From assembly GCF_032335695.1 (NCBI RefSeq), contig NZ_JACTOJ010000013.1:61650-125649 (forward strand): a stretch of DNA of 64,000 bases, written 5' to 3'. This DNA comes from JACTOJ01 sp032335695. GTDB lineage: Bacteria; Bacillota; Clostridia; Clostridiales; Clostridiaceae. Shown here piece after piece: positions 33,597 to 41,539 of the stretch; position 1 is the first letter of the stretch, and each line of letters opens with the position of its first letter. Below the pieces are notes generated by a model, which was not told the DNA's origin, did not search any database, and saw nothing but the letters and a program-made list of their open reading frames with translations. The position numbers and the translations under genes are program-made.

Positions 33597-33931
33597 TGCT
33601 AAATATTGCTCAGAACGATATGGGAATATACTATAAGTTTGATATGATAGATGCTTCTGGTCTGCCGATAAACTTAGTGAATTCCAAAGTTCATATAAGA
33701 TTATTCAGACCGGATGGCAAGGTGAAAGAAATAGACAGCGTAGATGATAACAGCCATTTAGTGATACTAGATGAAGATGATGGAGTATGTCAATATACTA
33801 TACAAAGTACTGATACAGATATAGAAGGAATTTATACTATGTATGTGTCGGTTATAAATAGCAATTTTAATATTACTGCAGAAAAAAATCTGCAGTATTG
33901 TGTTTATGCTGAGAAAGGAAGTGAAGCCTAA
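33596..33931 (+). CDS. BppU-like baseplate adaptor protein
   Basis: This 111-residue protein resembles the N-terminal module of upper baseplate proteins: ISxxDxGIYYKFDMIDASG-like start (NDMGIYYKFDMIDASGLPIN), then LVNSKVHIRLFRPDG and ...IEGIYTMYVSVINSNFNI. The same module appears at the N terminus of the spike encoded at 35019. It probably links a fibre to Dit. It overlaps both neighbours by single bases. Confidence 0.65.
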   Translation: MLNIAQNDMGIYYKFDMIDASGLPINLVNSKVHIRLFRPDGKVKEIDSVDDNSHLVILDEDDGVCQYTIQSTDTDIEGIYTMYVSVINSNFNITAEKNLQYCVYAEKGSEA

Positions 33932-34470
33932 TGGCAAATTTAATAATACCTACTAAAACGGTAAATGACAAATTTAATCTAACTGATTTTCAGAGTGACT
34001 TTAATGAGTTGGCTAGCAGAATAAGCAGCAACGCATCAGCCTATACGGCAGCAGATGTATTAAGTAAATTAAAAACTGTTGATGCTGATGATGCTGGCAT
34101 TAATGCTACAACTTTGCAGAGTCATGCAGTAGCTGATTTTGTACTAAAATCACAAGATTTATTATATACGGATACTGGTGGAAATGGATACAGAAAATTT
34201 CAAGATGGATTTATGATACAGTGGGGAGCAGCAGGTGTACCAAATGGTAGTACAGGAATGGTTACTCAAGATATAAAGTTTCCTGTGGAATTTCCAAATA
34301 CATGTTATGCAGCATTACTAAGCCTTATGTCAAGACCTGTGGAAGTAAATAATACTTCTTTATGGGGAGCTCAGACTGGTACTGTTTCTAAATCTGGATT
34401 TAGTTTTATAACATATCACAATCAACTCGTTTATGGTTCGACTATTGCGTGGGTTGCTATAGGTAAATAA
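33931..34470 (+). CDS. Tail fibre protein with gp53-like C-terminal domain
   Basis: After a short N-terminal region and TLQSHAVADFVLKSQ, a linker typical of fibre stalks, the C-terminal domain (FQDGFMIQWGAAGVPNGSTG, then KFPVEFPNTCYAALLS) matches the receptor-binding beta-sandwich found at fibre ends. This could be the host-recognition tip. It lies in a run of coupled genes with the BppU-like adaptor immediately upstream. Confidence 0.75.
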   Translation: MANLIIPTKTVNDKFNLTDFQSDFNELASRISSNASAYTAADVLSKLKTVDADDAGINATTLQSHAVADFVLKSQDLLYTDTGGNGYRKFQDGFMIQWGAAGVPNGSTGMVTQDIKFPVEFPNTCYAALLSLMSRPVEVNNTSLWGAQTGTVSKSGFSFITYHNQLVYGSTIAWVAIGK

Positions 34471-34482
34471 GGAGGAGTATAA

Positions 34483-34800
34483 ATGAAATATATATTTAAA
34501 AATTCTGACGGGGGTTTTGGATTTAAAGAAGATTCAATAAATGAGATATTAGCTACAGATGTAAAGATAAGTGATGAGTTATATAATAAGTTTTTTGAAA
34601 TGCAAAATCAAGGCAAACAGTATAATTTGAAGGATATAAATGCTCTAACATTTGAAGACGCGTTTGAAGAATATAGTGTACTAGTTACTCCTATTCAACC
34701 TTCTCAAACAGAACTCATGCAGCAGACTATAGACAGCCAAGTTCAGCAGATAAAAACGCTTCAAGATACAGTAGACCAGTTGGTTTTAGCAAGTCTTTAA
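34483..34800 (+). CDS. Small fibre-associated protein, possible fibre chaperone
   Basis: This 105-residue acidic protein starts MKYIFKNSDGGFGFKEDSIN and ends in a Gln-rich coiled coil (MQQTIDSQVQQIKTLQDTVD). The size, position directly after a fibre gene and coiled-coil tail resemble phage fibre-assembly or XkdW-like proteins. No catalytic motif is present. It has a GGAGGAG ribosome-binding site. Confidence 0.5.
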   Translation: MKYIFKNSDGGFGFKEDSINEILATDVKISDELYNKFFEMQNQGKQYNLKDINALTFEDAFEEYSVLVTPIQPSQTELMQQTIDSQVQQIKTLQDTVDQLVLASL

Positions 34801-34818
34801 GATAAAGGAGGCATAAAA

Positions 34819-34947
34819 ATGTATGAAACTTTAAAAAGGTTATATGAATCAGGAAAGCTAAGTAAAGAAAAATTAAATAATGCAGTAGTTAAAGGTTGGA
34901 TTAGTCAAGATGAAGAAAATCAAATCACTAACGCTGTAACAAACTAA
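34819..34947 (+). CDS. XkdX-family short tail protein
   Basis: A 42-residue gene (MYETLKRLYESGKLSKEKLN...) has the hallmark XkdX pattern of one YE-T-LK-LY-GK-L helix and a later KGWISQDE-I helix. It has an AAGGAGG site 9 nt before the ATG. XkdX is the tiny protein conserved after fibre genes in many Gram-positive phages and PBSX-like elements. Its function is unknown. Confidence 0.75.
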   Translation: MYETLKRLYESGKLSKEKLNNAVVKGWISQDEENQITNAVTN

Positions 34948-35018
34948 GAATTTGTAGTACTAATGTTTAATTCCATGTAACTTAGTAATCAAAGATTGAT
35001 GAAAGCAGGTGATTAAAT

Positions 35019-37070
35019 TTGCAAATAACGGAAAGTATTGATATGGATCTTTCAAAAGAACTTTTAATAAAAATAGATGTAAAGCAGAATGATACTAAAA
35101 GCAGGTTTATACAATTTAACCTGCTTTACAATTTTCTGCCGCTAGATTTAACTAATAACTCTGTAAAGATATATGCTGTAAAACCAGATGAAACATTAAT
35201 TTTTAACAACATTACTGTTGTAGATGCATCTTCAGGAAAAATTTTAGTTGAATTGACTAATCAAGCTTTAGCATTAGAAGGAATATTACAATGCGAGCTT
35301 GTTATATACGGTAACGATGGAAGCATATTTTCAAGTAAGCAGTTTAGTATAAATGTCTTGCCGAGCTTAAGAAATGATGAAGCAATAGAATCCAGTAATG
35401 AATTTAATGCTTTAACTGCTGCTTTAACTCAAGCTCAGAAGTGGAATGATGAATTTGAGGCAGAGATGCAAAATTTGGATCAGAGATATCAGGATAGACT
35501 GAATGAAATTGATTCAGAATTGGCAGATATTGTTCATAATATAAAAGAATTTAATGGGGTTGGAGATAACTCAACTGATAATACTCAGGCTATAATAAAC
35601 GCTTTAAATTCATTGGTTGTATTTAATAATAAAAAATTAGCTTTTAATAATGGTACTTATTTAACTGGAGTTATTAATAATAAATTAATATCAAATTTAA
35701 TAATAGAAGGAACTGGTATAGACAAAACTATAATAAAAAAGAACAATACTACTGATAGTTGGTTATTATTTCAATATAATGGCGTGTATAATGTTACATT
35801 TAAAGACATAACATTTGAAGGTGTAGAAGAAGATGCTCATCAATTAATAGAAATGAGAGACTCTTATAATATTAAATTTATACGGTGTGCTTTTAGATAT
35901 GCAAAACAAAGTGGTAGCGTTGGGAATCCACTGTTATTATTAGATGGATGTGGAAACAATACCATACCATTTTTAAATATTATTGACCATTGCATTTTTG
36001 ATAATTTTTTTACTGGATTATATGAAAGAAGTACGAATGGTACTACACAAAGTGGTGGGAATTTGAGGGTATCAAATTGCATTTTTGAAAATTCAAGACC
36101 TGCTAGTGAAGGCGTTAGTATTGGTTGTTTAATTGGAACAAACGATACTTATTCAACGACAAATTATATATTTGAAAACAATGTATTTGATGCTACTCTT
36201 GAAGATACTGGTTTATATATTGGTGCTAATAAACATAATATTAAAATTAATAAAAATAATTTTAACTGTTATCAAGTAAATCTATGGGTGCAAGGAGCAG
36301 AAGCAACTTACAATAAAGATGTTGTTATAACAGATAATTATTTTTCATCTTTACATGATAGTCCTATATTTATTCAAAATTGTGAGGAATATATAATAGC
36401 AAATAATATTTTAACTAATGCAGGACTTGAGGGAATACAATTAGTTGAAAGTAATTATGGTCATGTTCATCATAATATTATTTATAATAGTGGGTTAGTT
36501 ACTAGTGCATTAAGAGGAATAGGTATTAGAATTACTGATTATTCAGCTACTTACAAGTCTGTATATAATATAATAGAATGTAATACTATTATGAATTGTC
36601 CTAAATATGGAGTTGCTGAAGCATCTTTCGGCAATTATAATAAAATAATTAATAATATCTTTCAAAATTGTGCGGAAGATGTATTATTAATTGATAGTAG
36701 GCAAATGAATGATAAAGTGTCAAACTTTCCAGATTATCAAGCTACAGATATAACGACATATAATGCAACGGTTAGTTTCAATGCAACTTCAAGAAAAAAA
36801 TTTTATGTATATACTTATACAAATTTTACATTGGGTACTATTAGCGGAGCTAGAGAGGGAGATATAATCACTCTAGCAATAAAAATAATTAGTGGTACAA
36901 GTGGATATACAAATAGTTCGAATATTAAATTTATAAATAATGCTGCTCCATTATGGAGTGATTTGGGGAATGGTAAAACATTGATAATGCAAATATTGTG
37001 TACCCCTGACCAAAGTGGAAACACTTCTGTTAGTTATTTAGAAATGTCACGAAGTATAATAACAGGTTAA
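35019..37070 (+). CDS. Tailspike: BppU-like N terminus plus right-handed beta-helix
   Basis: This 683-residue protein starts at TTG 35019 behind AGGTG. Residues 1-115 resemble the BppU baseplate-anchoring module. Residues 125-175 are a coiled coil (QAQKWNDEFEAEMQNLDQRY). From about 180 (FNGVGDNSTDNTQAIINALN, the pectate-lyase-3 entry) to about 580 is a right-handed beta-helix with many N-rich turns. The last 100 residues are a beta-rich cap. Such spikes often cleave host surface glycans; catalytic residues cannot be named here. It would be a second, independent receptor-binding protein. Confidence 0.8.
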   Translation: MQITESIDMDLSKELLIKIDVKQNDTKSRFIQFNLLYNFLPLDLTNNSVKIYAVKPDETLIFNNITVVDASSGKILVELTNQALALEGILQCELVIYGNDGSIFSSKQFSINVLPSLRNDEAIESSNEFNALTAALTQAQKWNDEFEAEMQNLDQRYQDRLNEIDSELADIVHNIKEFNGVGDNSTDNTQAIINALNSLVVFNNKKLAFNNGTYLTGVINNKLISNLIIEGTGIDKTIIKKNNTTDSWLLFQYNGVYNVTFKDITFEGVEEDAHQLIEMRDSYNIKFIRCAFRYAKQSGSVGNPLLLLDGCGNNTIPFLNIIDHCIFDNFFTGLYERSTNGTTQSGGNLRVSNCIFENSRPASEGVSIGCLIGTNDTYSTTNYIFENNVFDATLEDTGLYIGANKHNIKINKNNFNCYQVNLWVQGAEATYNKDVVITDNYFSSLHDSPIFIQNCEEYIIANNILTNAGLEGIQLVESNYGHVHHNIIYNSGLVTSALRGIGIRITDYSATYKSVYNIIECNTIMNCPKYGVAEASFGNYNKIINNIFQNCAEDVLLIDSRQMNDKVSNFPDYQATDITTYNATVSFNATSRKKFYVYTYTNFTLGTISGAREGDIITLAIKIISGTSGYTNSSNIKFINNAAPLWSDLGNGKTLIMQILCTPDQSGNTSVSYLEMSRSIITG

Positions 37071-37100
37071 GTTTATACAAAGTAGGAAACTAAAACGAAC

Positions 37101-37135
37101 AAAAAGGATTTAGATTTTATCTAAATCCTTTTATT
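37101..37135 (+). terminator. Terminator-like hairpin between the spike and Tal genes
   Basis: AGGATTTAGAT and ATCTAAATCCT form an 11-bp stem with a 3-nt loop and a T-rich tail. A GGAGTG ribosome-binding site for Tal follows about 10 nt later. It may reduce expression of the downstream baseplate and lysis genes. Confidence 0.6.
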
Positions 37136-37156
37136 TATAAGAAAGGAGTGAATTAA

Positions 37157-38920
37157 TTGATAGTAGTCTATAATTCAAAGGAAACTAATTTTACAACTAA
37201 TGGGCTAGAGGTTCTAGATAATTGTATAATGGCAGAAGTTACAGAAGAAAAAAATGGAACCTATGAATTGCAGCTGGAGTATCCCACTTATGGTGATGAT
37301 AAGTGGCTGCAGCTAGTGGAAGGAAATATAATCAAAGCGCCTACCCCCAAAAATGGAGATCAGCTCTTTAGAATATATAAGAAAGTGAAAAATATGACTA
37401 GTGTCACTTGTTACGCCAGGCATATTTTTTATGATTTACTTGATAATTTCATAGAGAAATTGAATATAAGTAATCAGAAAGCTGAAGATGCCATAAAAAG
37501 TATATTAAATTCAGCGTCTTATTCCCATAGTTTTAAAGCTGCTTCGGATATAGCTAATGCGGCGTCTGCCAATTATTCTATGACTAATATCGTGCAGGCT
37601 ATTATGGGGGATAGTGAAAATTCATTTTTAAATATTTGGGGAGGAGCTATAGAAAGAGACAATTTTAGCATAAGGATATTTGCACAAGCAGAAGATGCTA
37701 GCGGAATTACTATTGAGTATGGGAAAAATCTTCAAGGTGTAGAGGAAGATATAGATATATCTGGGGTAGTTACACGAATCATGCCAAGCACTACTGATTC
37801 AAACAGCAATAGTATTACTTTACCAGAGAAATATGTGGATAGTCCTAATATCAATAGCTATCCATATCCCAAAATAAACAATATAGAATACTCAGATATA
37901 ACTTCTGATGAAACAACTACCACAGATCAAATATATGCAGAGCTTAGAAAAAGAGCCGCTAATGAATTTGCTGTAAACAAGCTTGATGAACCTAGTGTAA
38001 CTTATACAGTTAATTTCATAGAGCTTTCTCAAACAGAGGAATATAAAGATTTTAAGGAGTTAGAGCAAATATATATCTGCGACACAGTTACAGTAAAGCA
38101 TGAAAATCTTGGAATAGATATATCTGCTCAAGTAGTTAAGTATGTTTATGATGCAATCCTTGAAAGATACAATGAGATAACTCTCGGCAATTTTAAGCAG
38201 GATTTTGCAGTATCCTACAATAAAGAGGTAAGCAGTATAAAGCAGGAGGTGGTAACTAGCAGGGTCAATGTATCCGAAGCAGTAAGCGGCGCTACCTCCT
38301 GGATAAGCGGGGATAAGGGTGGCTATGTCACCATAGGAAAAAATGATGATGGCCAGCCAGTGGAGCTAGTTATCAGTGATGATTTAACCATGAAAACTGC
38401 CAATAATATATGGAGATGGAACTCCCAAGGGCTTCAATATTCTAATCAAGGGTATACTGGACAATACAACAATGTATTCACCATGAACGGGGATATGAAT
38501 GTTAATATCAGTAATTCCAGCAAGTGGATCTGCGATGATAAAAGTTATATTTCTGTGCAAAATGGAGATTTAACCAAAGTAACTAGTGGAGTAAGCCAGA
38601 AACTTTTTAAAAATATAGAAATTAATACAGTAACTATAGCTTTATCTAAGGATGCAAATAATATAAACAGCGGAATTCAAAAGGTTTATCTTCCAGATAG
38701 CTTTAAAAATAAGAATTTTAGAGTGGTGCCTATTACACCAAGCACAGACAAGGCTAGTGGCTATACCATATCCTGTATTGGAGCAAGTATACCTGCAGCA
38801 GAAATAAATTCTCAGGAAGGCAGCTTTAATCTATACGCTTGGTATGGAAGAAAAGATTCCTCCCAACAGGATGTATATGGAGGAAACTTATCCATCACCT
38901 ATATAGCCCTAGAGGTCTAG
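37157..38920 (+). CDS. Tail-associated protein (Tal/prophage endopeptidase tail)
   Basis: The start is TTG 37157 behind AAGGAGTG. Residues 1-330 form the phage minor structural protein domain (VYNSKETNFTTNGLEVLDNC, then NGTYELQLEYP), which builds the trimeric tail-tip plug below Dit. The C-terminal part (about 370-587) is beta-rich with no lysozyme or peptidase motif identified. In most siphophages Tal directly follows Dit. Here about 5 kb of fibre genes separates them. Confidence 0.8.
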   Translation: MIVVYNSKETNFTTNGLEVLDNCIMAEVTEEKNGTYELQLEYPTYGDDKWLQLVEGNIIKAPTPKNGDQLFRIYKKVKNMTSVTCYARHIFYDLLDNFIEKLNISNQKAEDAIKSILNSASYSHSFKAASDIANAASANYSMTNIVQAIMGDSENSFLNIWGGAIERDNFSIRIFAQAEDASGITIEYGKNLQGVEEDIDISGVVTRIMPSTTDSNSNSITLPEKYVDSPNINSYPYPKINNIEYSDITSDETTTTDQIYAELRKRAANEFAVNKLDEPSVTYTVNFIELSQTEEYKDFKELEQIYICDTVTVKHENLGIDISAQVVKYVYDAILERYNEITLGNFKQDFAVSYNKEVSSIKQEVVTSRVNVSEAVSGATSWISGDKGGYVTIGKNDDGQPVELVISDDLTMKTANNIWRWNSQGLQYSNQGYTGQYNNVFTMNGDMNVNISNSSKWICDDKSYISVQNGDLTKVTSGVSQKLFKNIEINTVTIALSKDANNINSGIQKVYLPDSFKNKNFRVVPITPSTDKASGYTISCIGASIPAAEINSQEGSFNLYAWYGRKDSSQQDVYGGNLSITYIALEV

Positions 38921-38935
38921 TAAAGGCGGTGAAGT

Positions 38936-39187
38936 ATGAATAATTATGATTATAAGCTTTTTGAGGAAAAGCATAAAGCAATAAATGAAAAAATAAATCT
39001 TCAGGAAAAAAGGATAAATAATCACTCTGAAAGAATTGATAAATTGGAGCAGGACAGCAGGGAATACAAAATACACATAAAAAGTTTATGTGATCAGATG
39101 GAGAATTTAATATCAACTATAAAATGGGGACTGGGCATATTTGTTACAGTCTCAATTTTTATAATAGGAGTTTTTATAAAAAAATAA
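38936..39187 (+). CDS. xhlA: XhlA-like hemolysin/lysis accessory protein
   Basis: This 83-residue protein has a charged coiled coil (KAINEKINLQEKRINNHSER) and one C-terminal membrane helix (WGLGIFVTVSIFIIGVFIKK). That is the layout of PBSX XhlA, a membrane-associated lysis partner encoded just before the endolysin and holin. It starts behind GGCGGTG, 15 nt after Tal. Confidence 0.75.
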   Translation: MNNYDYKLFEEKHKAINEKINLQEKRINNHSERIDKLEQDSREYKIHIKSLCDQMENLISTIKWGLGIFVTVSIFIIGVFIKK

Positions 39188-39200
39188 GGAGATGAGTTGA

Positions 39201-40229
39201 ATGAATATCATTGAACCAAATTTATCTTGGAATGGAGCCCTCATTTTAAATAATGTTCCAAAGCTTATTGTGGATCATCATGCAGAAGCCTTCAGCTGCA
39301 GCATACAGGATATAGATAGATGGCATAAGGAAAGAGGCTGGATAGGCTGCGGTTATCATTTCCTAGTTAGAAAGGATGGCAGCGTATATAGAGGAAGGCC
39401 AGAAAACGCGGAAGGTGCCCATTGTTATGGCTATAATACAAATTCCCTTGGAGTCTGCTTCGAAGGAAATTATATGGAAGATTCCATGCCGGAAGTACAG
39501 AAACAAGCTGGAATAGAGCTGCATAAATACTTAATAGGAAAATATCAGCTGGACAGAATAGAGCCCCATAGAGCATTATATAATACCTCCTGCCCGGGAG
39601 ATAAATTTCCTTTTGATGGAATAAAAAATGCTTCGTTAAATAGCCAGGGCTCCACCGTTAACTATCAGCCTATACAAAATAGAAGCTGGCTGCAGGTTGG
39701 GGATAGTGGAGATAAGGTTAAGCAACTTCAAAGTGAGCTTATAAAGCTTGGATATGATTTGGGGCAGTATGGAGCTGATGGAGAATATGGACAGGCTACT
39801 AAGAATGCAGTATATAAATTTCAGCAGGATAATGGACTTAGCTCAGATGGTCTAGCTGGAGAGCAAACCTTCAATTGCTTAAATTCTAAGGCAGCTGGGT
39901 TAGAGGCTCCAAAGGAAAATGATGTAGTGAAAAATTTTCAGCAGGCTTCTAATTTAGCTGGATACAATCATTTATCTGAGGACGGCATAGAGGGAACTGC
40001 TACTGATGCAGTGATAAGTAAAGCACTTTTACAAAGGGGAAGCAGGGGAGAATTAGTAAAATGGCTTCAAAATAGGCTTATGGCTCTTGGATTTTCCTGT
40101 GGCAGCAGCGGAGCTGATGGAGTTTTTGGAAACTGTACTTTTGTAGCAGTGCAAAATTTTCAAACGTCTAAGGGATTAGCCAAGGATGGCATAGCTGGAC
40201 CTGATACCATAAAAACATTATTGAAATAA
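39201..40229 (+). CDS. N-acetylmuramoyl-L-alanine amidase endolysin with two PG-binding domains
   Basis: An Amidase_2 domain (about 20-150) shows the zinc ligands in DHHAEAFSC and HRALYNTSCPG. Two peptidoglycan-binding type 1 domains follow: LQVGDSGDKVKQLQSELIKLGY (in part GDSGDKVKQLQSELIKLG) with DGEYGQATKNAVYKFQ, and LQRGSRGELVKWLQNRLMALG with DGVFGNCTFVAVQNFQ. No signal peptide is present, so export would depend on a holin, as for other phage lysins. The activity would free the particles by cutting the producer wall. Confidence 0.93.
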   Translation: MNIIEPNLSWNGALILNNVPKLIVDHHAEAFSCSIQDIDRWHKERGWIGCGYHFLVRKDGSVYRGRPENAEGAHCYGYNTNSLGVCFEGNYMEDSMPEVQKQAGIELHKYLIGKYQLDRIEPHRALYNTSCPGDKFPFDGIKNASLNSQGSTVNYQPIQNRSWLQVGDSGDKVKQLQSELIKLGYDLGQYGADGEYGQATKNAVYKFQQDNGLSSDGLAGEQTFNCLNSKAAGLEAPKENDVVKNFQQASNLAGYNHLSEDGIEGTATDAVISKALLQRGSRGELVKWLQNRLMALGFSCGSSGADGVFGNCTFVAVQNFQTSKGLAKDGIAGPDTIKTLLK

Positions 40230-40233
40230 TATT

Positions 40234-40302
40234 CGGTTATGTTTTAAAAGAATGTTGATAAAGGCTTTGCAAGAATCAATGCTGATTTAAAACAAAGCTT
40301 AA
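40234..40302. repeat. Dispersed repeat between endolysin and first holin
   Basis: GGTTATGTTTTAAAAGAATG at 40235 and the inverted-type arm AATGCTGATTTAAAACAAAGC belong to the dispersed palindromic family. It lies between two phage lysis genes. Confidence 0.6.
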
Positions 40303-40325
40303 TATTTAAAGAAGGAGAGAGGTTA

Positions 40326-40676
40326 ATGAAGGAAGAGATAGTAAATCAAATTGTAATACCTTTGCTGGCTGCTTTTATAGGAACGATAATGGAACTTGGC
40401 AGACGTGAAGTGAAGAAATATTTGGACAGCAAAAAAGAATTGCTTGAAAAGCAAAAGCTGGCACTTCAGCAAAGCATGGGAATAGAGCAGTACAACAAGG
40501 ATAAAGAACTCATTAAAGATTCTGTTAAGTCCGTAGAGCAGCTGGGTAAAGAGCTGGATTGGGAAGGAACACTTAAGCACAGCAAGGTGTTAGCTATGAT
40601 AGAAAACAAGACAAGTCTCACCAGTGATGAAATATATAATATTATAAAAGCTGCGGTATTTGAGGTAAATAAGTAG
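40326..40676 (+). CDS. Holin, LLH/phage_holin_6 type
   Basis: This 116-residue protein has one N-terminal hydrophobic segment (VNQIVIPLLAAFIGTIMELG), then a charged coiled coil and a soluble helical tail. This matches the clostridial LLH holin layout. It follows the amidase and would allow it to reach the wall. It starts behind GGAGAG. Confidence 0.7.
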   Translation: MKEEIVNQIVIPLLAAFIGTIMELGRREVKKYLDSKKELLEKQKLALQQSMGIEQYNKDKELIKDSVKSVEQLGKELDWEGTLKHSKVLAMIENKTSLTSDEIYNIIKAAVFEVNK

Positions 40677-40684
40677 TATATATT

Positions 40685-40722
40685 TTAAATCAGTGTTGAT
40701 TTTTACACTGATTTAAAATATT
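40685..40722. repeat. Palindromic dispersed repeat adjoining the larger element
   Basis: TTTAAATCAGTGTT and ACACTGATTTAAA form a long palindrome. The same palindrome, inverted, is present at 23295-23326 and 62216-62253. Confidence 0.6.
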
Positions 40723-40736
40723 CCTTTGGTGGGGAA

Positions 40737-40973
40737 GGCTATGTTTTAAAATGTTGATATTATCGTTTGAGTTCTAGGAACTCTTAGGGCTTGCGACTTA
40801 TAATTGGCGTAATTTTGCTCATGGACGAGCAAAGCCATTCAAGCGCCATGGATGGCGTATTTGAATGGGTAGTCAATTATAACAAAGCAGCCCTTAGAGT
40901 TACTCACATGGGTTCTGAAAGAAACCATGCCAGACGAAAAACGTCTTTATCAACATTCTTTTAAGACATAGCC
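40737..40973. mobile_element. Candidate 237-bp MITE or structured non-coding RNA
   Basis: The ends GGCTATGTTTTAAAATGTTG and its complementary right end (…CAACATTCTTTTAAGACATAGCC, shown in part as CTTTTAAGACATAGCC) form an inverted repeat of about 25 bp. The interior holds nested complementary arms: AACTCTTAGGGCTTGC with GCAGCCCTTAGAGTT, TTATAATTG with CAATTATAA, TTTGCTC with GAGCAAA, CCATTCAA with TTTGAATGG, CATGGGTTC with GAAACCATG and GACG with CGTC. No ORF is plausible. It is either a non-autonomous transposon-like element or a multi-branched RNA; no known family is claimed. Confidence 0.55.
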
Positions 40974-41127
40974 TAGATAGTTAATATAAGAAGTAAACAA
41001 ATTATTAAACATTAAGGATAATTAGCTTGAATATGGAATATATAGTAAATAGAGTGTAAAATATGATATATAGAAATATGGCTTCTAGGGTTTGACTCCA
41101 ACAAAAATACTTTTGGAGGGATAAAAA

Positions 41128-41457
41128 ATGGAAAACCTAAGGACATTTCTAGTGAACTATAAGTTTATACTGATACTTATTCTTATCCTAGTGCTTTATG
41201 CTGCATGTGAGTGGCAAAGCTTCAAGGCTAAGCTTTATTCATTGATGCTGTTGGCAAAAAGCCTTGCTAAAGATGCTGTATTAAAAAGCGGAGATGAGCA
41301 GGTTAAGTGGGTGGTAGATAAAGCATATGTATTTTTACCTAAGCGAATAACCATATTTATAAGTGAAGGTATGATGGAGAAAATAGTATTCTATCTTTAC
41401 CACAAAGCCAAGGACTATTTAGACGATGGGAAGATAAATGGAAGTGTACAAGCATAA
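41128..41457 (+). CDS. Second holin-like membrane protein
   Basis: This 109-residue protein has an N-terminal hydrophobic helix (YKFILILILILVLYAACEW) and an amphipathic tail containing LLAKSLAKDAVLKSGDEQVKWVVDKAY. It resembles the first holin only in layout, not closely in sequence. TTGGAGGG precedes its ATG. It would be the last gene of the lysis module; a terminator follows 4 nt after the stop. Confidence 0.65.
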   Translation: MENLRTFLVNYKFILILILILVLYAACEWQSFKAKLYSLMLLAKSLAKDAVLKSGDEQVKWVVDKAYVFLPKRITIFISEGMMEKIVFYLYHKAKDYLDDGKINGSVQA

Positions 41458-41460
41458 TTA

Positions 41461-41500
41461 AAAAAACAATCATAGCATGATTTACTATGATTGTTTTTTT
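41461..41500. terminator. Terminator ending the tail-like element
   Basis: AAAAAACAATCATAG and CTATGATTGTTTTTTT form a strong stem with A and T tracts at both ends, marking the end of the tail and lysis transcript. Confidence 0.85.
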
Positions 41501-41539
41501 ATAACCAATTAGGAATCAGAAATTTTGATTTTTGATTTA

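Noticed and set aside
40737..40973. 6S RNA, tmRNA or a riboswitch
   Set aside because: The arm arrangement does not show the single long 6S hairpin, a tag ORF or a recognisable aptamer core, and no terminator or metabolic gene follows directly.
26745..41457. Complete functional prophage
   Set aside because: No integrase, terminase, portal, capsid, head-tail connector set or replication genes, and no attachment repeats were found.
26745..41457. Contractile (R-type) tailocin or PBSX-like element
   Set aside because: There is no sheath, baseplate wedge, gpJ or LysM tube-cap set. The gpG/GT, Dit, Tal and BppU-like genes indicate a flexible, siphophage-type tail.
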